Positions 18,682 through 27,989 of a stretch of DNA of 64,000 nucleotides are shown piece by piece; position 1 is the first letter of the stretch; each line of letters starts with the position of its first letter. Both the position numbers and the translations under genes were made by a program. Location: NCBI GenBank assembly GCA_005503335.1, contig SCMQ01000005.1, positions 62,001 through 126,000 of the forward strand. The letters run 5' to 3'. The DNA comes from Comamonadaceae bacterium 2FH (GTDB taxonomy: Bacteria; Pseudomonadota; Gammaproteobacteria; Burkholderiales; Burkholderiaceae_C). The notes under the pieces are model-generated. The model saw nothing but the letters and a program-made list of their open reading frames with translations, was not told where the DNA came from and made no database searches.

Positions 18682-19649
18682 TCAATCACCACCGCCGCGT
18701 ACGGCACGCGGCCGACGGGGATCGTCTTGACAGGCCTCGCCGCAGCCACGTCGATCACCGTGAGATCGTCGCTCAGCCCATTGCAGACCAAAAGCCGTGA
18801 CTCCGCCTTGTCCAGCGCAACGTTCCATGCGCGCTTGCCCACCAGCACAAGGTCGGTGACCTTGCGCGTGGCCACGTCGACGAATGCGACATGGTTGGCA
18901 CGGCCGAGCGCGACGAAGGCTCTTTTGCCGTCGCGCGTCATTGTCAAACCCACTGGGGTGATGTCCGTGGATCGGGCACCGGGCAGCTTGAACTCGATGG
19001 TACCGATCAGCGAGTAGTCGCGTGTGGACAGCACGCTGACCGACGCCCCCATCTCGTTGCTCACCCACAGCTGTGAGCCGTTGGCTGTGAGCGCGAAGCG
19101 GCGAGGCCGCGCACCGACCTTGACGTTGCGCACGACTTTGGCGCTGGCGGTGTCGATGACATGCACGAGGTTTGCCACCTCGGATGTCACCCACACGGTC
19201 TTTCCGTCAGGCGAGACCTTCACGCCTTCGGGCTCCTTGCCCACCGGAACACTGGCCTTGATCTGGCCGCTAGCGACGTCGATGAACGACAGGGCACCTT
19301 CGTCTTCGTTGGAGACATACAGTGTTTTGCCATCGGGGGAGAGGTCGAAGGCCTCAGGATCGTCGCCGAGGTTCAGGCGCCGCACTGACTTGCGCGCGGC
19401 GATGTCGATCACGTCAGCCACGTTGCCGTCGCCGCAGGCCACGATCAGGTGCCTGCGGTCGGGCATTAGCTGCATGTGCCTCGGCCGCTTGCAGGTGGGG
19501 ATGGTGCCGGTGACGGTGAGGCTTGCGAGATCAATGACGGTCAGCGCGTGGTCTTTCTCGCTGGATACGAAGGCCATGCCCTGCGCTTGAGCCGGTTGGA
19601 CTTGAGTCAGGAAAGCGGCGAACAGCAGCGCCGCGGCAGATTTCTTCAT
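18678..19649 (-). CDS. PQQ-associated YVTN beta-propeller protein
   Basis: A 323-residue exported beta-propeller. The signal peptide covers residues 1-22 (ending PAQAQ). About seven YVTN-type repeats follow, such as DLSPDGKTLYVSNEDEGALS and VSPDGKTVWVTSEVANLVHV. It belongs to the propeller family found in PQQ-alcohol-degradation operons; the role is unknown and may be ligand or redox-partner binding in the periplasm. The real start is ATG 19649 (MKKSAAALLF), overlapping the ATPase stop by 4 bases (ATGA). Confidence 0.85.
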   Translation of the reverse strand: MKKSAAALLFAAFLTQVQPAQAQGMAFVSSEKDHALTVIDLASLTVTGTIPTCKRPRHMQLMPDRRHLIVACGDGNVADVIDIAARKSVRRLNLGDDPEAFDLSPDGKTLYVSNEDEGALSFIDVASGQIKASVPVGKEPEGVKVSPDGKTVWVTSEVANLVHVIDTASAKVVRNVKVGARPRRFALTANGSQLWVSNEMGASVSVLSTRDYSLIGTIEFKLPGARSTDITPVGLTMTRDGKRAFVALGRANHVAFVDVATRKVTDLVLVGKRAWNVALDKAESRLLVCNGLSDDLTVIDVAAARPVKTIPVGRVPYAAVVIE

Positions 19650-20359
19650 GCGGTAGCCTCCAAGAAACCGTGCTCGAGCGAACGGCCGCCGAGCGCGCGT
19701 GTGACTTCTTCGGGCGTGCCGTCCGCCAGCATGCGGCCTCGATGAAGCAACAGCACGCGATCGGCATATGCCGTCTCTTCGACAAGGTGCGTGGCCCACA
19801 GCACGCTGCTGCGGCGCTGTCGCACATCCTCGCGCAGCGCGGCCAGCAGGTCGCGGCGTGACTTCGGGTCGAGCCCGACGGTGGGCTCGTCCATCAGAAG
19901 CAGTAGCGGCCGATGCAGCAGCGCACGCACGAGCTCGACTTTGCGCCGCTGGCCACCGGAAAGCGCGCGGGTTGGGCGATCCAGCATGTCCTCAAGATCC
20001 AGCAACGCACAGCCTTCGTTGATGCGTTCGTCAGCCATCTTGCGCGCGATGCCGTGCAGGTCCGCATGCAGGCGCAGGTTGCGTAGCACCGAAAGGTCCA
20101 GGTCCAAAGAGATCTGCTGGAACACCACACCCATGCTCCGCAAAGCCTGAATGGGCTCATCGCGCAGCACATGGCCGGCGACCTCGATCTCTCCGGCGTC
20201 GGGAGCGAAAAGGCCCGTGAGAATTTGGAACAGCGTGGACTTCCCTGCGCCGTTGGGCCCGAGCAGCATCGCAAAGCAGCCGGGGGGCAGCGAAAAGCTC
20301 AGGTTCGCCAACGCCTGCCGATCCCCGTAGCGCTTCTCTAGGCCGCGGACCTTCAGCAT
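19646..20359 (-). CDS. ABC transporter ATP-binding protein, PQQ-alcohol-oxidation associated
   Basis: A 237-residue ATPase. Walker A is GPNGAGKST (near residue 37), the Q-loop is VVFQQ, the signature is LSGGQRRKVELVRAL, Walker B is LLLMDEP and the H-loop is WATHLVEE. It powers the permease at 16724-17554. ATG 20359 overlaps the pqqE stop by 7 bases, so the operon runs on from the PQQ synthesis genes. Confidence 0.9.
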   Translation of the reverse strand: MLKVRGLEKRYGDRQALANLSFSLPPGCFAMLLGPNGAGKSTLFQILTGLFAPDAGEIEVAGHVLRDEPIQALRSMGVVFQQISLDLDLSVLRNLRLHADLHGIARKMADERINEGCALLDLEDMLDRPTRALSGGQRRKVELVRALLHRPLLLLMDEPTVGLDPKSRRDLLAALREDVRQRRSSVLWATHLVEETAYADRVLLLHRGRMLADGTPEEVTRALGGRSLEHGFLEATA

Positions 20360-21534
20360 GTCAATTCCCCGTCGATGTAGCGCTGCGAGTTGCGGTCGCT
20401 GCGGTAGACAAGGGGAGATCCGCGCGCCGCGCTGGGTACGAAGGTCAACGGCTGCCCGGCAGCCGACGACTGCGCTCGGCTGACGATGCCCTGGACAATG
20501 CCATGCTGGGGGCTCTTCGGGCACACCGGGTCGGTGGCCTCCGCCGAGCCGGTCAGCAGATATGCCTGGCAGCGGCAGCCACCATGGTCGCGTTCGCGCT
20601 CGTCACAGCTGCCGCACGTGGGGCTCATCCATGCGGTACCTCTGTAGCGGTTGAACATGTCGCTCGAGTACCAGATGTCGTACAGGGACTGTGTCTGCAC
20701 GAGAGGCACCTCGAGAGGCAGCATGCGCGCGCTGTGGCAAGGCAGCGCCGCGCCGTCGGGCGCTACCAGCAGGAACACCGAACCCCAGCCGTTCATGCAG
20801 GCCTTCGGCTTGTGTTCCGCATAGTCGGGCGAGACCCAGTAGATCTTCATGCGGCCGGCGAGACGCTCTTTGTGCTGCTCGACGATCGCCTCGGCTGCGG
20901 TCAGCTCGTCGGGCTTGGGCATCAGCCCATCCCGGTTCAGCCATGCCCAGCCGTAGTACTGGGTGTTCGCGAGCTCGAGGAACTCTGCGCCAATGTCTTC
21001 GGCCATCGCGATGATGCGATCCACGTGCGGCAGGTTGTAGCGATGCATCACGCAGTTGAGCACCATTGGATAGCCGAGCTTCTTGATAATGGCCGCCACC
21101 TTGGCCTTCAGATCGAAGGTGCGCGTCGACGAGAGGAAGTCGTTGAGCTCGCGCGTCGAGTCCTGGAACGAGAGCTGGATATGGTCGAGCCCCGCGTCCT
21201 TCAGTGCCTTCGCGCGCGCTTCGGTGAGGCCGACGCCCGAGGTGACCAGGTTGACGTAAAAGCCGAGCCGGTGCGCATGGGCGACGATGACTTCGAGATC
21301 GTCGCGCAGCAGCGGCTCGCCGCCCGATAGTCCAAGCTGGACCGCGCCAAGCGCGCGGGCCTGATCGAGCACGTCGAGCCAGGCCGCGGTGTCGAGCTCC
21401 TTGCGGTGCGCCGCGTAGTCGAGCGGGTTCGAGCAGAACACGCAGTGCAGCGGGCAGCGGTAGGTCAGCTCTGCCAACAGCCAGAGCGGCGGGCCGGGCC
21501 GCGCGGCCGCGTCAGACGAGCCAACCGCGTTCAT
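20353..21534 (-). CDS. pqqE: PQQ biosynthesis radical SAM protein PqqE
   Basis: A 393-residue radical SAM enzyme that forms the Glu-Tyr carbon cross-link in PqqA. The SAM cluster motif CxxxCxxC is Cys27, Cys31 and Cys34 (CPLHCVFC). The C-terminal SPASM part has CGSCDERERDHGGCRCQAY and further Cys for auxiliary clusters. ATG 21534 is preferred over a TTG nine bases upstream; either way the gene overlaps the end of pqqD, its peptide-chaperone partner. Confidence 0.95.
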   Translation of the reverse strand: MNAVGSSDAAARPGPPLWLLAELTYRCPLHCVFCSNPLDYAAHRKELDTAAWLDVLDQARALGAVQLGLSGGEPLLRDDLEVIVAHAHRLGFYVNLVTSGVGLTEARAKALKDAGLDHIQLSFQDSTRELNDFLSSTRTFDLKAKVAAIIKKLGYPMVLNCVMHRYNLPHVDRIIAMAEDIGAEFLELANTQYYGWAWLNRDGLMPKPDELTAAEAIVEQHKERLAGRMKIYWVSPDYAEHKPKACMNGWGSVFLLVAPDGAALPCHSARMLPLEVPLVQTQSLYDIWYSSDMFNRYRGTAWMSPTCGSCDERERDHGGCRCQAYLLTGSAEATDPVCPKSPQHGIVQGIVSRAQSSAAGQPLTFVPSAARGSPLVYRSDRNSQRYIDGELTC

Positions 21535-21781
21535 GGGCGTCAACCAGAAAATCGCAGACGTCGGCGCGCACGTCGGCCGGGGCGAAATCGCGCTCGACGT
21601 CCGCGATGAGCTGCTCGATGGACGTGGCGCCGTCGCAGCGGCGCAGGATCTCGGCGGCGGTGGCGTTGAGCTTCACCATGCCTTCTGGATACAGCAACAC
21701 CCAGCACTGTTGCGCCGGCTCGTGTTGCAGCCGGTACAGGGCGGACACCGTCGGCCGGTGTTCGGGGCGCAGCGGCTTCAT
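21512..21781 (-). CDS. pqqD: PqqD, peptide chaperone for PQQ synthesis
   Basis: An 89-residue winged-helix protein that binds PqqA and presents it to PqqE. It shows the family pattern of a strand pair ([20 protein letters not shown]) followed by helices with [17 protein letters not shown] 21781 overlaps the pqqC stop by 4 bases. It is a separate gene, not fused to pqqC or pqqE as in some methylotrophs. Confidence 0.92.
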   Translation of the reverse strand: MKPLRPEHRPTVSALYRLQHEPAQQCWVLLYPEGMVKLNATAAEILRRCDGATSIEQLIADVERDFAPADVRADVCDFLVDAHERGWLV

Positions 21782-22530
21782 GGCCGCTGCTCCGGCGCGA
21801 GATCGTCCGGGTAGGCGCGCTCGATCGCATCGAGCATCGACCAAAGCACGTCGAGCTTGAACTGCACAATGTCGAGCGCGCGCTGTTGCCGCTCACGCGT
21901 GCAGCACCAGTCGCGCGCGATCTGCAGGCCGTGTTGGACATCGCGGGCAGCCAGCGGGATGCGGCTGCGGAAGTAGGCGAGGCCTTCTGCTTCGATCCAC
22001 GGGTAGCATGTCGGCCATGTGCTCAGACGGTCCGCATGGATCTTCGGCGCGAACATTTCGGTGAGCGACGAGATCGCAGCTTCCTGCCACGACGCCTGCC
22101 GCGCGAAGTTCACATAGGCCTGGACCGCGAAGCGTACGCCCGGCACGACGAGCTTTTGCGACCATAGCATGTCGCGGGTGAGGCCCACCGCCTCGCCCAG
22201 GCGCACCCAGGCCTCGATCCCGCCGGCGGCGGCATCCAGGTAGTCGCCATGGCCGTCGTGATCGAGCACACGCTGAATCCAGTGGCGCCGCGCGTCTCGA
22301 TCAGGGCAGTTCGACAGGATGGCTGCATCCTTGATCGGGATGCAGACCTGGTAATAGAAGCGGTTGGCCACCCATCCGCGAACCTGGAATGGCTGAAGCT
22401 CGCCACGGTTGAGCCGCTGGTTGAACGGATGGTGAATATGGTAGCCGCTTTCCTTGGCGCGCAGCCGAGACTCAAATTCGGGGGCCGACCAGGACGCCTC
22501 GTTCGCTACGCGTTCCAGCACCGCATTCAT
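21778..22530 (-). CDS. pqqC: PqqC, pyrroloquinoline-quinone synthase
   Basis: A 250-residue cofactor-free oxidase that catalyses ring closure and the final eight-electron oxidation to PQQ. It has the heme-oxygenase-like helical fold with the conserved [31 protein letters not shown] and [14 protein letters not shown] segments. ATG 22530 overlaps the pqqB stop by 4 bases. Confidence 0.95.
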   Translation of the reverse strand: MNAVLERVANEASWSAPEFESRLRAKESGYHIHHPFNQRLNRGELQPFQVRGWVANRFYYQVCIPIKDAAILSNCPDRDARRHWIQRVLDHDGHGDYLDAAAGGIEAWVRLGEAVGLTRDMLWSQKLVVPGVRFAVQAYVNFARQASWQEAAISSLTEMFAPKIHADRLSTWPTCYPWIEAEGLAYFRSRIPLAARDVQHGLQIARDWCCTRERQQRALDIVQFKLDVLWSMLDAIERAYPDDLAPEQRP

Positions 22531-23450
22531 AGTTCGATCTCCATGCCGTCGTGTGCGACTTCGATGCCTCGGGCTTGCAGCTCGCGACGCTGATCGCTGT
22601 CTTCGTCGAGGATCGGGTTGCTGTTGTTGATGTGGATGAGCACCTTGCGCCGGGCGGGCAGCGACGCGAGTGTGGTAACCATGCCTTGCGGCCCGCTTTG
22701 CGGCAGGTGGCCGAGGGCCTTTGCGGTTTTGGGCGCGAGGCCGGCGGCAATCATCTCGTCGTCGGTCCAGAAGGTGCCGTCGACCATCACGCAGGTGGCG
22801 CTTTGCATCGCACTCAGCTCGTGCTCCCCGATTTGCGCGAGCCCGGGCGCATAGAACAAGCACTCTCCCGTGACGGGGTCATCCACCACAAGGGCGATGT
22901 TGTCGCCGACCACGGGGTTGTTTCGATGCGGAGAATAGGGCGGCGCCTTGCTTGGAATCGCCAGTGCGCGGAAGCGCAGCGCCGGGGCCGCATCGATGTG
23001 GAACTCCGCTGTCACATCGGCGTCGCCGACCGGCAACGGGTGCCAGCGCACGCCGCAGTAGTGCTGCAGTGTCGGGAGAATGGGCAGGCCGGCGCTCAGG
23101 TCCTCGAATACGCAGGGAGTGCAGTACAGCTCGATCGGTGGGCCTTCGCGAAGGCTGAGCAGGCCGGTGACGTGGTCGATCTGTGCGTCCATCAGCACCA
23201 CGGCCTCGATGGGGGTGTGCCGTGGCGCGCTGCGCGGATGTAGTGACGGCGAATGGCGTATCTGTTGTCCGAGATCCGGCGACGCGTTGAGCAACACCCA
23301 ACGCTGCCCATCCTGCGACACTGCGATGGAGCTTTGTGTGCGCGGCCGGGCCTGCAGGCTGCCGCTGCGCACGCCAGCGCACAGAGCGCAGTTGCAATTC
23401 CACTGGGGATAGCCGCCGCCGGCGGCCGAGCCGAGTACGAGAATTTTCAT
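22527..23450 (-). CDS. pqqB: PqqB, metallo-hydrolase-fold PQQ synthesis protein
   Basis: A 307-residue metallo-beta-lactamase-fold protein beginning [25 protein letters not shown] supplies a zinc-site Cys pair, and the DAQIDHVTG and HINNSNPIL segments supply metal ligands. PqqB hydroxylates the Glu-Tyr diamino acid precursor. ATG 23450 is 56 bases after the pqqA stop. The longer open frame to 23477 lacks a ribosome site. Confidence 0.95.
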   Translation of the reverse strand: MKILVLGSAAGGGYPQWNCNCALCAGVRSGSLQARPRTQSSIAVSQDGQRWVLLNASPDLGQQIRHSPSLHPRSAPRHTPIEAVVLMDAQIDHVTGLLSLREGPPIELYCTPCVFEDLSAGLPILPTLQHYCGVRWHPLPVGDADVTAEFHIDAAPALRFRALAIPSKAPPYSPHRNNPVVGDNIALVVDDPVTGECLFYAPGLAQIGEHELSAMQSATCVMVDGTFWTDDEMIAAGLAPKTAKALGHLPQSGPQGMVTTLASLPARRKVLIHINNSNPILDEDSDQRRELQARGIEVAHDGMEIEL

Positions 23451-23505
23451 GGTCTGACAAGCTGGACGGCGGTGCACTTACGCACACCGCCGCCCCGGGG
23501 ACGCA

Positions 23506-23580
23506 TCAACGCGCCGAGATGTACATGGTGATCTCGAAGCCGAAGCGCAGGTCTTGATACTGAGGCTTAGTCCATTGCAT
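23506..23580 (-). CDS. pqqA: PqqA, PQQ precursor peptide
   Basis: A 24-codon gene starting [20 protein letters not shown]. The modified residues are Glu16 and Tyr20 in the conserved E-x3-Y arrangement, and the peptide ends ISAR before TGA. The ribosome site is strong (AAGGAGAGAAACC directly before the ATG). It is the backbone from which PqqE, PqqB and PqqC build PQQ. It leads pqqA-B-C-D-E on the minus strand and is too short for most gene finders. Only one copy was seen. Confidence 0.95.
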   Translation of the reverse strand: MQWTKPQYQDLRFGFEITMYISAR

Positions 23581-23732
23581 GGTTTCTCTCCTTGGTGAGG
23601 TTGGAAAAGCGCGATCGGCCCTATGCCGCTCGCGAGCCCTTCAAAGTGAAGGACATTGGGGAATCGCTTGCCTGCTCTCCGTAATATCAGCAGGCTGCTG
23701 ATGACGCAGTTCTGGATTTTGAAATCCGCTGA

Positions 23733-24263
23733 TCAAGCACTTGTTTGCTCAGCGTGCGGATTGGCCTGGAAAATCAAAGCAGCAATCTTTCTCTGTATCA
23801 GCCCGAGAACAACTCCGATCGTCATCGACGCCGGAACAATAATCAGAACATTATCGAGCCCGAAGCTGGTCAGAGGACCCATGTCAAACTTGCCTGGCGT
23901 TTGCGTCAGGAAGGCAAACGCAGAAGCGAACCCATAAAATACCGCCGGGATGATCTTGAAGGCTTGGAACTTGGAAAGGCTGATAATGATCGGCACAACC
24001 ACGGCCACCAGAGCTGCGGCAGCGAGCGGCATAGGCAGAGGGGTCGTATTCACCAACAGGGCGATCGATACATTCCAAGCGAGAAAGGTGCCGAAGCAAA
24101 TAGCAATCAGCGTCCTCCCCACCACGCCATCGGAGTCTCCGGAATGGTGCAGTCCAGCCCACCCAATGAGAGCGGCCCATATCAGCAGCCCGGGGAAAGA
24201 CAAAAATTCCCATGTTGCAATCGATGCAACAATCGCGCCAGCAATCGCATAGGAACGAATCAT
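23733..24263 (-). CDS. DUF1097 family membrane protein
   Basis: A 176-residue membrane protein with five to six hydrophobic helices starting at residue 3, and motifs such as IGWAGLHHSGD and FYGFASAFAFLTQTPGK typical of DUF1097 (YcdZ-like). Function is unknown; proposed roles in small-molecule transport are not proven. The ribosome site AAGGAGATATCC before ATG 24263 is strong. It lies between pqqA and the cytochrome c gene on the same strand, so it may move the substrate of the PQQ dehydrogenase. Confidence 0.75.
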   Translation of the reverse strand: MIRSYAIAGAIVASIATWEFLSFPGLLIWAALIGWAGLHHSGDSDGVVGRTLIAICFGTFLAWNVSIALLVNTTPLPMPLAAAALVAVVVPIIISLSKFQAFKIIPAVFYGFASAFAFLTQTPGKFDMGPLTSFGLDNVLIIVPASMTIGVVLGLIQRKIAALIFQANPHAEQTSA

Positions 24264-24367
24264 GGATATCTCCTTGTATTAATTAAGGTAGCACCGACCA
24301 CCACTGAAGCTGCAGCACATGCCAGACACTCAGAAAATAGAACATTTCCAATCATATAGACTGGGCG

Positions 24368-24754
24368 CTATTTGACATCCCGCAGACTGACGATGAATGC
24401 GGTCAACTGCCAAATCTGTTCCTCCGTCAATCCGCTCTTCCAGGGTGGCATGACTGAGGAGCCGCGGACACGGCCGTTGGAAATGGTGTTGAAGATGACT
24501 TGAGGCTCGAGATCTTTGCGGTTTTGTAGCGTTGCTCCTTTGCCGCCTATGCCATCTTGACCGTGACAGTAGAAACATGCCTGGTTGAAGCGTTTCTTCC
24601 CCGCCGCGATAAGTTGAGGGTCGTTCAGATCCGGCGGGACTTGGGCATGCGCCATCGTCCCAAGCAAAAGCAATAACGCGACCGCACCGCGTCGGATGGG
24701 CTGTGCAAGACGCTCCTTGCTTACAACCTCTTTGGTAACATCACTCGTTTTCAC
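24368..24754 (-). CDS. single-haem c-type cytochrome
   Basis: A 128-residue exported cytochrome. A membrane-spanning signal lies at about residues 20-37 (ending MAHAQ). The haem site is CFYCH (Cys60, Cys63, His64) and the probable Met ligand is in GSSVMPPWKSGL. It is the likely electron acceptor of the PQQ dehydrogenase encoded 85 bases upstream on the same strand. Translation starts with GTG 24754, giving a long charged stretch before the hydrophobic core; no better in-frame start was found. Confidence 0.85.
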   Translation of the reverse strand: MKTSDVTKEVVSKERLAQPIRRGAVALLLLLGTMAHAQVPPDLNDPQLIAAGKKRFNQACFYCHGQDGIGGKGATLQNRKDLEPQVIFNTISNGRVRGSSVMPPWKSGLTEEQIWQLTAFIVSLRDVK

Positions 24755-24839
24755 ACGTTTCTCACATCGAACGGAAATCGGGAAAGTGACGAAATTTCTT
24801 TCGCACTTTCCCTTCCAAGCTATCGATACGCTCCGCGCA

Positions 24840-26537
24840 TCAATCCACAGTAAAGGCGATCAGCGCTGAGCCGCCGTTCACCTTTCTCAGCTCGGGAAAG
24901 GCCGTGGGGAGGAAGTCGGCGGCGTGAGAGCCCAAGCCAGTGGGGACGACGACGTACTGCTTACCGCCGGCCGAGTAGCTCACGATACCTCCACGCACGC
25001 CGGAGCCTGCGTAGAAGCTCCACAGCACGTTGCCCTTGTCAGCGTCGTAGGCATTGATTTGACCAGTCACCTCGGCGTTGAACACCAGGCCCCCGCCGGT
25101 CGCCAGCACCCCGCCCAGACCCGGCATCGAGTAGCGCACGCTCCATTTTTTCTTGCCGGTGACGGGGTCGACGGCATCAAGCCAGCCCGTCGCTTCTTTC
25201 CCCGGAGGCGCAATGACCTTTGCGCTGTCCACCCCGAAGTAGAGTTGCGACAGAGGCAGGGCGTTCGGGTCCTGTTTGCCCGCCACGACGGTGTTGCAAG
25301 CCTCGAACCTGTTCGTGTACCAGAGGCCGGTCTTGGGACTGAAAGCGCCCTGGTTCCAACTGCGCCCGCCCAGGAGCGAGGGGCAAATCAGAGTTTCCTT
25401 TCCGACAACCGGCTCGTTCCTGCCGATCAGTTCTCCCGTCTTGGGGTCGATTCCCTTGACGAAATTGATGTTCTCGACGAAGGGCCAGACATTGGCGATC
25501 TTCCCGGTGTTGCGTTCGTAGACGAATGCGTAACCGCTCTTGTTCGGGTGAAGCAGCAGCTTCTTCCCATCTCGCTCGAACAAGACCGATTCGAAGGGCG
25601 AATCGAAGTCCCACACATCGTGCGGAATCTCCTGGTGGTGCCATTTGAGTTTGCCGGTCTTGGCGTCCAGCGCGAGCAGAGTGCTCGTGTACAGGTTGTC
25701 TCCCTTCCGATCCTCGCCGTAGTAGTCCGGGGCAGGGTTGCCTGTGCCGATATAGACGGTGTCGGTCTCCGCGTCGTAGGTGCCTGGCAACCAGGCGCCG
25801 CCCCCGCCGGTCTCGCCCGACTTCCCTGGCCAGCTGGCCTCGGCATTCCGGATTGTGTCGAATTCCCAGAGCTTCTTGCCGGTTTCGATATCAACCCCGT
25901 AAATCGCCCCACGCTGGGCAATATCCCCCCCGGTCGGTCCAGCCACCAGCACGGAACCGGCCAAAGTCGGAGGCGAGGTGAAGTTGGCACCCTTTTTCGC
26001 CCTTGTATCGAGAAGTTGGGTGACCCAGATTTCCTTGCCGGTCTTCTGGTCGAGCGCGACAAGGCGCCCGTCGAGCGTGGCGAGGAAGACCTTGCCGGCA
26101 GCCACGGTTACCCCGCGGCTGGAGGCCGAGAAAAACACCTCGTGGGCGACCGGATCCAGCTTGGCCTGGTAGCGCCACAGCTCCTTGCCGGACTTCGCAT
26201 CCAGCGCCTGCACCTTGTTGTTGGCCGAGACGTAGTAGAGCACGCCGTCGATCGCGATGGGCGTGGCCTGCAGGCCGCCGGTGACGTCGCCAGGCTGGTG
26301 AATCCACGCCACCTTCAGCCGCTTGACATTGGACTTGTTGATCTGATCAAGCGGGCTGTAGCGCCACGACTTGTCGTTGCCGTGATAGAGCGGCCAGTCG
26401 CCAGGTTTGCCGGCCGCGACGGCCGCCAGCGCGGTCGAAAGGCTGGCGAGGGTAAGTGCCGCAGCAATTGCGATGGTCGTTCGCCCGCGACCCACCGGTT
26501 GTCGAGCCTCATCATGAGCCTTGGTACTGTTGAACAT
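24840..26537 (-). CDS. PQQ-dependent alcohol dehydrogenase (lanthanide-type motif)
   Basis: A 565-residue periplasmic quinoprotein with a signal peptide ending near residue 42. Eight-bladed propeller repeats are seen (ALDAKSGKELWRY, ALDQKTGKEIW, ALDAKTGKLKWH). The catalytic Asp lies in PHDVWDFDS as Asp310, and Asp312 two residues later is the extra acid that marks lanthanide-using enzymes. Asn267 (GTGNP) is a metal ligand; the usual Glu ligand is Asp205. The adjacent Cys pair of methanol and ethanol dehydrogenases is replaced by ASS (near 138-140). AAGGAG precedes the ATG. No haem domain is present, so electrons should pass to the cytochrome at 24368. The alcohol is unknown. Confidence 0.88.
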   Translation of the reverse strand: MFNSTKAHDEARQPVGRGRTTIAIAAALTLASLSTALAAVAAGKPGDWPLYHGNDKSWRYSPLDQINKSNVKRLKVAWIHQPGDVTGGLQATPIAIDGVLYYVSANNKVQALDAKSGKELWRYQAKLDPVAHEVFFSASSRGVTVAAGKVFLATLDGRLVALDQKTGKEIWVTQLLDTRAKKGANFTSPPTLAGSVLVAGPTGGDIAQRGAIYGVDIETGKKLWEFDTIRNAEASWPGKSGETGGGGAWLPGTYDAETDTVYIGTGNPAPDYYGEDRKGDNLYTSTLLALDAKTGKLKWHHQEIPHDVWDFDSPFESVLFERDGKKLLLHPNKSGYAFVYERNTGKIANVWPFVENINFVKGIDPKTGELIGRNEPVVGKETLICPSLLGGRSWNQGAFSPKTGLWYTNRFEACNTVVAGKQDPNALPLSQLYFGVDSAKVIAPPGKEATGWLDAVDPVTGKKKWSVRYSMPGLGGVLATGGGLVFNAEVTGQINAYDADKGNVLWSFYAGSGVRGGIVSYSAGGKQYVVVPTGLGSHAADFLPTAFPELRKVNGGSALIAFTVD

Positions 26538-26631
26538 TCTTAATGTCTCCTTTTCGTGGTCAATGGCGCTTTAGAAACTGGAATGGTTGAAGTGCTTCGT
26601 GAGTTCGTTACAAGAGACGTTCTGCACACCT

Positions 26632-26775
26632 TCAACAAGCTTGAGTAACTCTGTTTAGACCCGACAGGATCGGATAGTCCGTATAGCCCTCCTCGGTGCC
26701 TCCGTACCAGCCGATCGGGCGCGGCTCGTTGTAGGGGCCTCCGCACCGATCGGCGCCTCGGGTCACGTACCTTAG
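26632..26775 (-). pseudogene. C-terminal remnant of an Old Yellow Enzyme-type oxidoreductase
   Basis: About 47 codons end in PYNEPRPIGWYGGTEEGYTD and YPIL, which match the conserved C-terminus of OYE/NADH:flavin oxidoreductases (YGGGAEGYTDYP). The frame has no start, and the rest of the gene is missing; the LLM gene stop lies 10 bases upstream. It is a scrap left by a deletion between the LLM gene and the PQQ dehydrogenase gene. Confidence 0.65.
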
Positions 26776-26785
26776 GAAGTTCTGC

Positions 26786-27883
26786 TTAACGACCCAAGGC
26801 TCGGCGAATTTCAGGCATCACCTCCTGCGACAGGAGCGTCATGCTTTCCCATTCACGAGAACGGTTGGCACCCGATCCATCCATGGCTGCCATCAGCAGC
26901 CCGCCGAACGGTCCCGTTCGCTCTCGGAATGCAAGAAGCTTCTCTGTGACGGTCTTGGGCGATCCATAGATCACCATGCTCTTGATCAGCTGCTCGACAG
27001 TGATTTGGTCGTCGGGTTGCTTCGGATCATCCTTCATGACAGCCGTATAGTTGACCGCCAGCAAGACCTTCCAGAGGTACTCGAAGTAGTAGTAGTTGCT
27101 GCCGTCGGGATCCAACACGCGGTCCAGCGCTTCGGCGTCGCTGCGCGCGATAACGATGTTGCGGGCCACGCGCCAGCTCTCACCGTTCACAGGACGTCCT
27201 GCAGCTTCACAACCCTCCAGGTACTTCTTCCAGTGACTGGCGATCACGTATTCCGGGCAAAAGTTTGCGCTCATGGGACCCCAGCCACGCATGGCTGCTG
27301 TCTTGACGCTGTCTGAGAACGGCGACATGGCCGTCATCATGATGGGAGGATGGGGTTGCTGGAAGGGTTTGGGAATGAAGCCCACGCCCAGTTCAGGAAT
27401 GACCGTGTCTGCCAGCTTGATTTTCCAGTGCTTGCCATCGATGTGGTACGGGGGATCCTGACTCCAGAGCTTCAGGATCGTATCGATCGACTCCATCATC
27501 CGCTCGGTGCGATAGGCGCCGTCGAGAACGTCAAACAGCTCCATATCACTTGCCAGTCCGCCCGGCCCGATGCCGAACATGAGGCGGCCACGGCTGAGGT
27601 GATCAAACTGAGATACCTCGGCGGCGACCACGGCCGGGTGATGGTTCGGCAGAGCGATGACCCCAGTACCGAATCGAATGTTCCTGGTCCGGTGAATCAG
27701 CGACGCCAGAAACATCATCGGAGCGGAGATAGGCTCCGTCGTGCACGATATGTGTTCGCCGATCCAGGCCTCGTCGAAGCCCATTTGATCGGCATGGATG
27801 ATTCGATCTGCGTCCTCTTCGTAGGTCTCCGCTGTGGGGCGGGTCGGTGGATGCAGCGGCATACCGAAAAGTCCAAGCTTCAT
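26786..27883 (-). CDS. LLM-class flavin-dependent monooxygenase
   Basis: A 365-residue luciferase-like TIM-barrel oxygenase. It has MKLGLFGMPLHPP, FDEAWIGEHI, RNIRFGTGVIALPNHHPAVV and SRGRLMFGIGPGG, the usual FMN-binding strands. It resembles limonene monooxygenase and type II Baeyer-Villiger enzymes, which use FMNH2 supplied by a reductase. The flavin reductase gene lies 106 bases upstream on the same strand, completing a two-component system. A sigma-54 promoter upstream of the reductase probably drives both. The exact substrate is not readable. Confidence 0.85.
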   Translation of the reverse strand: MKLGLFGMPLHPPTRPTAETYEEDADRIIHADQMGFDEAWIGEHISCTTEPISAPMMFLASLIHRTRNIRFGTGVIALPNHHPAVVAAEVSQFDHLSRGRLMFGIGPGGLASDMELFDVLDGAYRTERMMESIDTILKLWSQDPPYHIDGKHWKIKLADTVIPELGVGFIPKPFQQPHPPIMMTAMSPFSDSVKTAAMRGWGPMSANFCPEYVIASHWKKYLEGCEAAGRPVNGESWRVARNIVIARSDAEALDRVLDPDGSNYYYFEYLWKVLLAVNYTAVMKDDPKQPDDQITVEQLIKSMVIYGSPKTVTEKLLAFRERTGPFGGLLMAAMDGSGANRSREWESMTLLSQEVMPEIRRALGR

Positions 27884-27989
27884 GTGAGTTCTCCTCTTTG
27901 GGTGGAAAGGTGCGCATTGACTGCGCGGGTTGGGAATCCTGTAGAAAGCGGCGCTGCCACTTCCTTCGGCATTCAGTGCAGCGTCGAGT

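Noticed and set aside
23506-23580. pqqA as a chance short frame
   Set aside because: Rejected as chance: the peptide has the E-x3-Y pair, a strong ribosome site and lies directly before pqqB, so it was kept as a gene.
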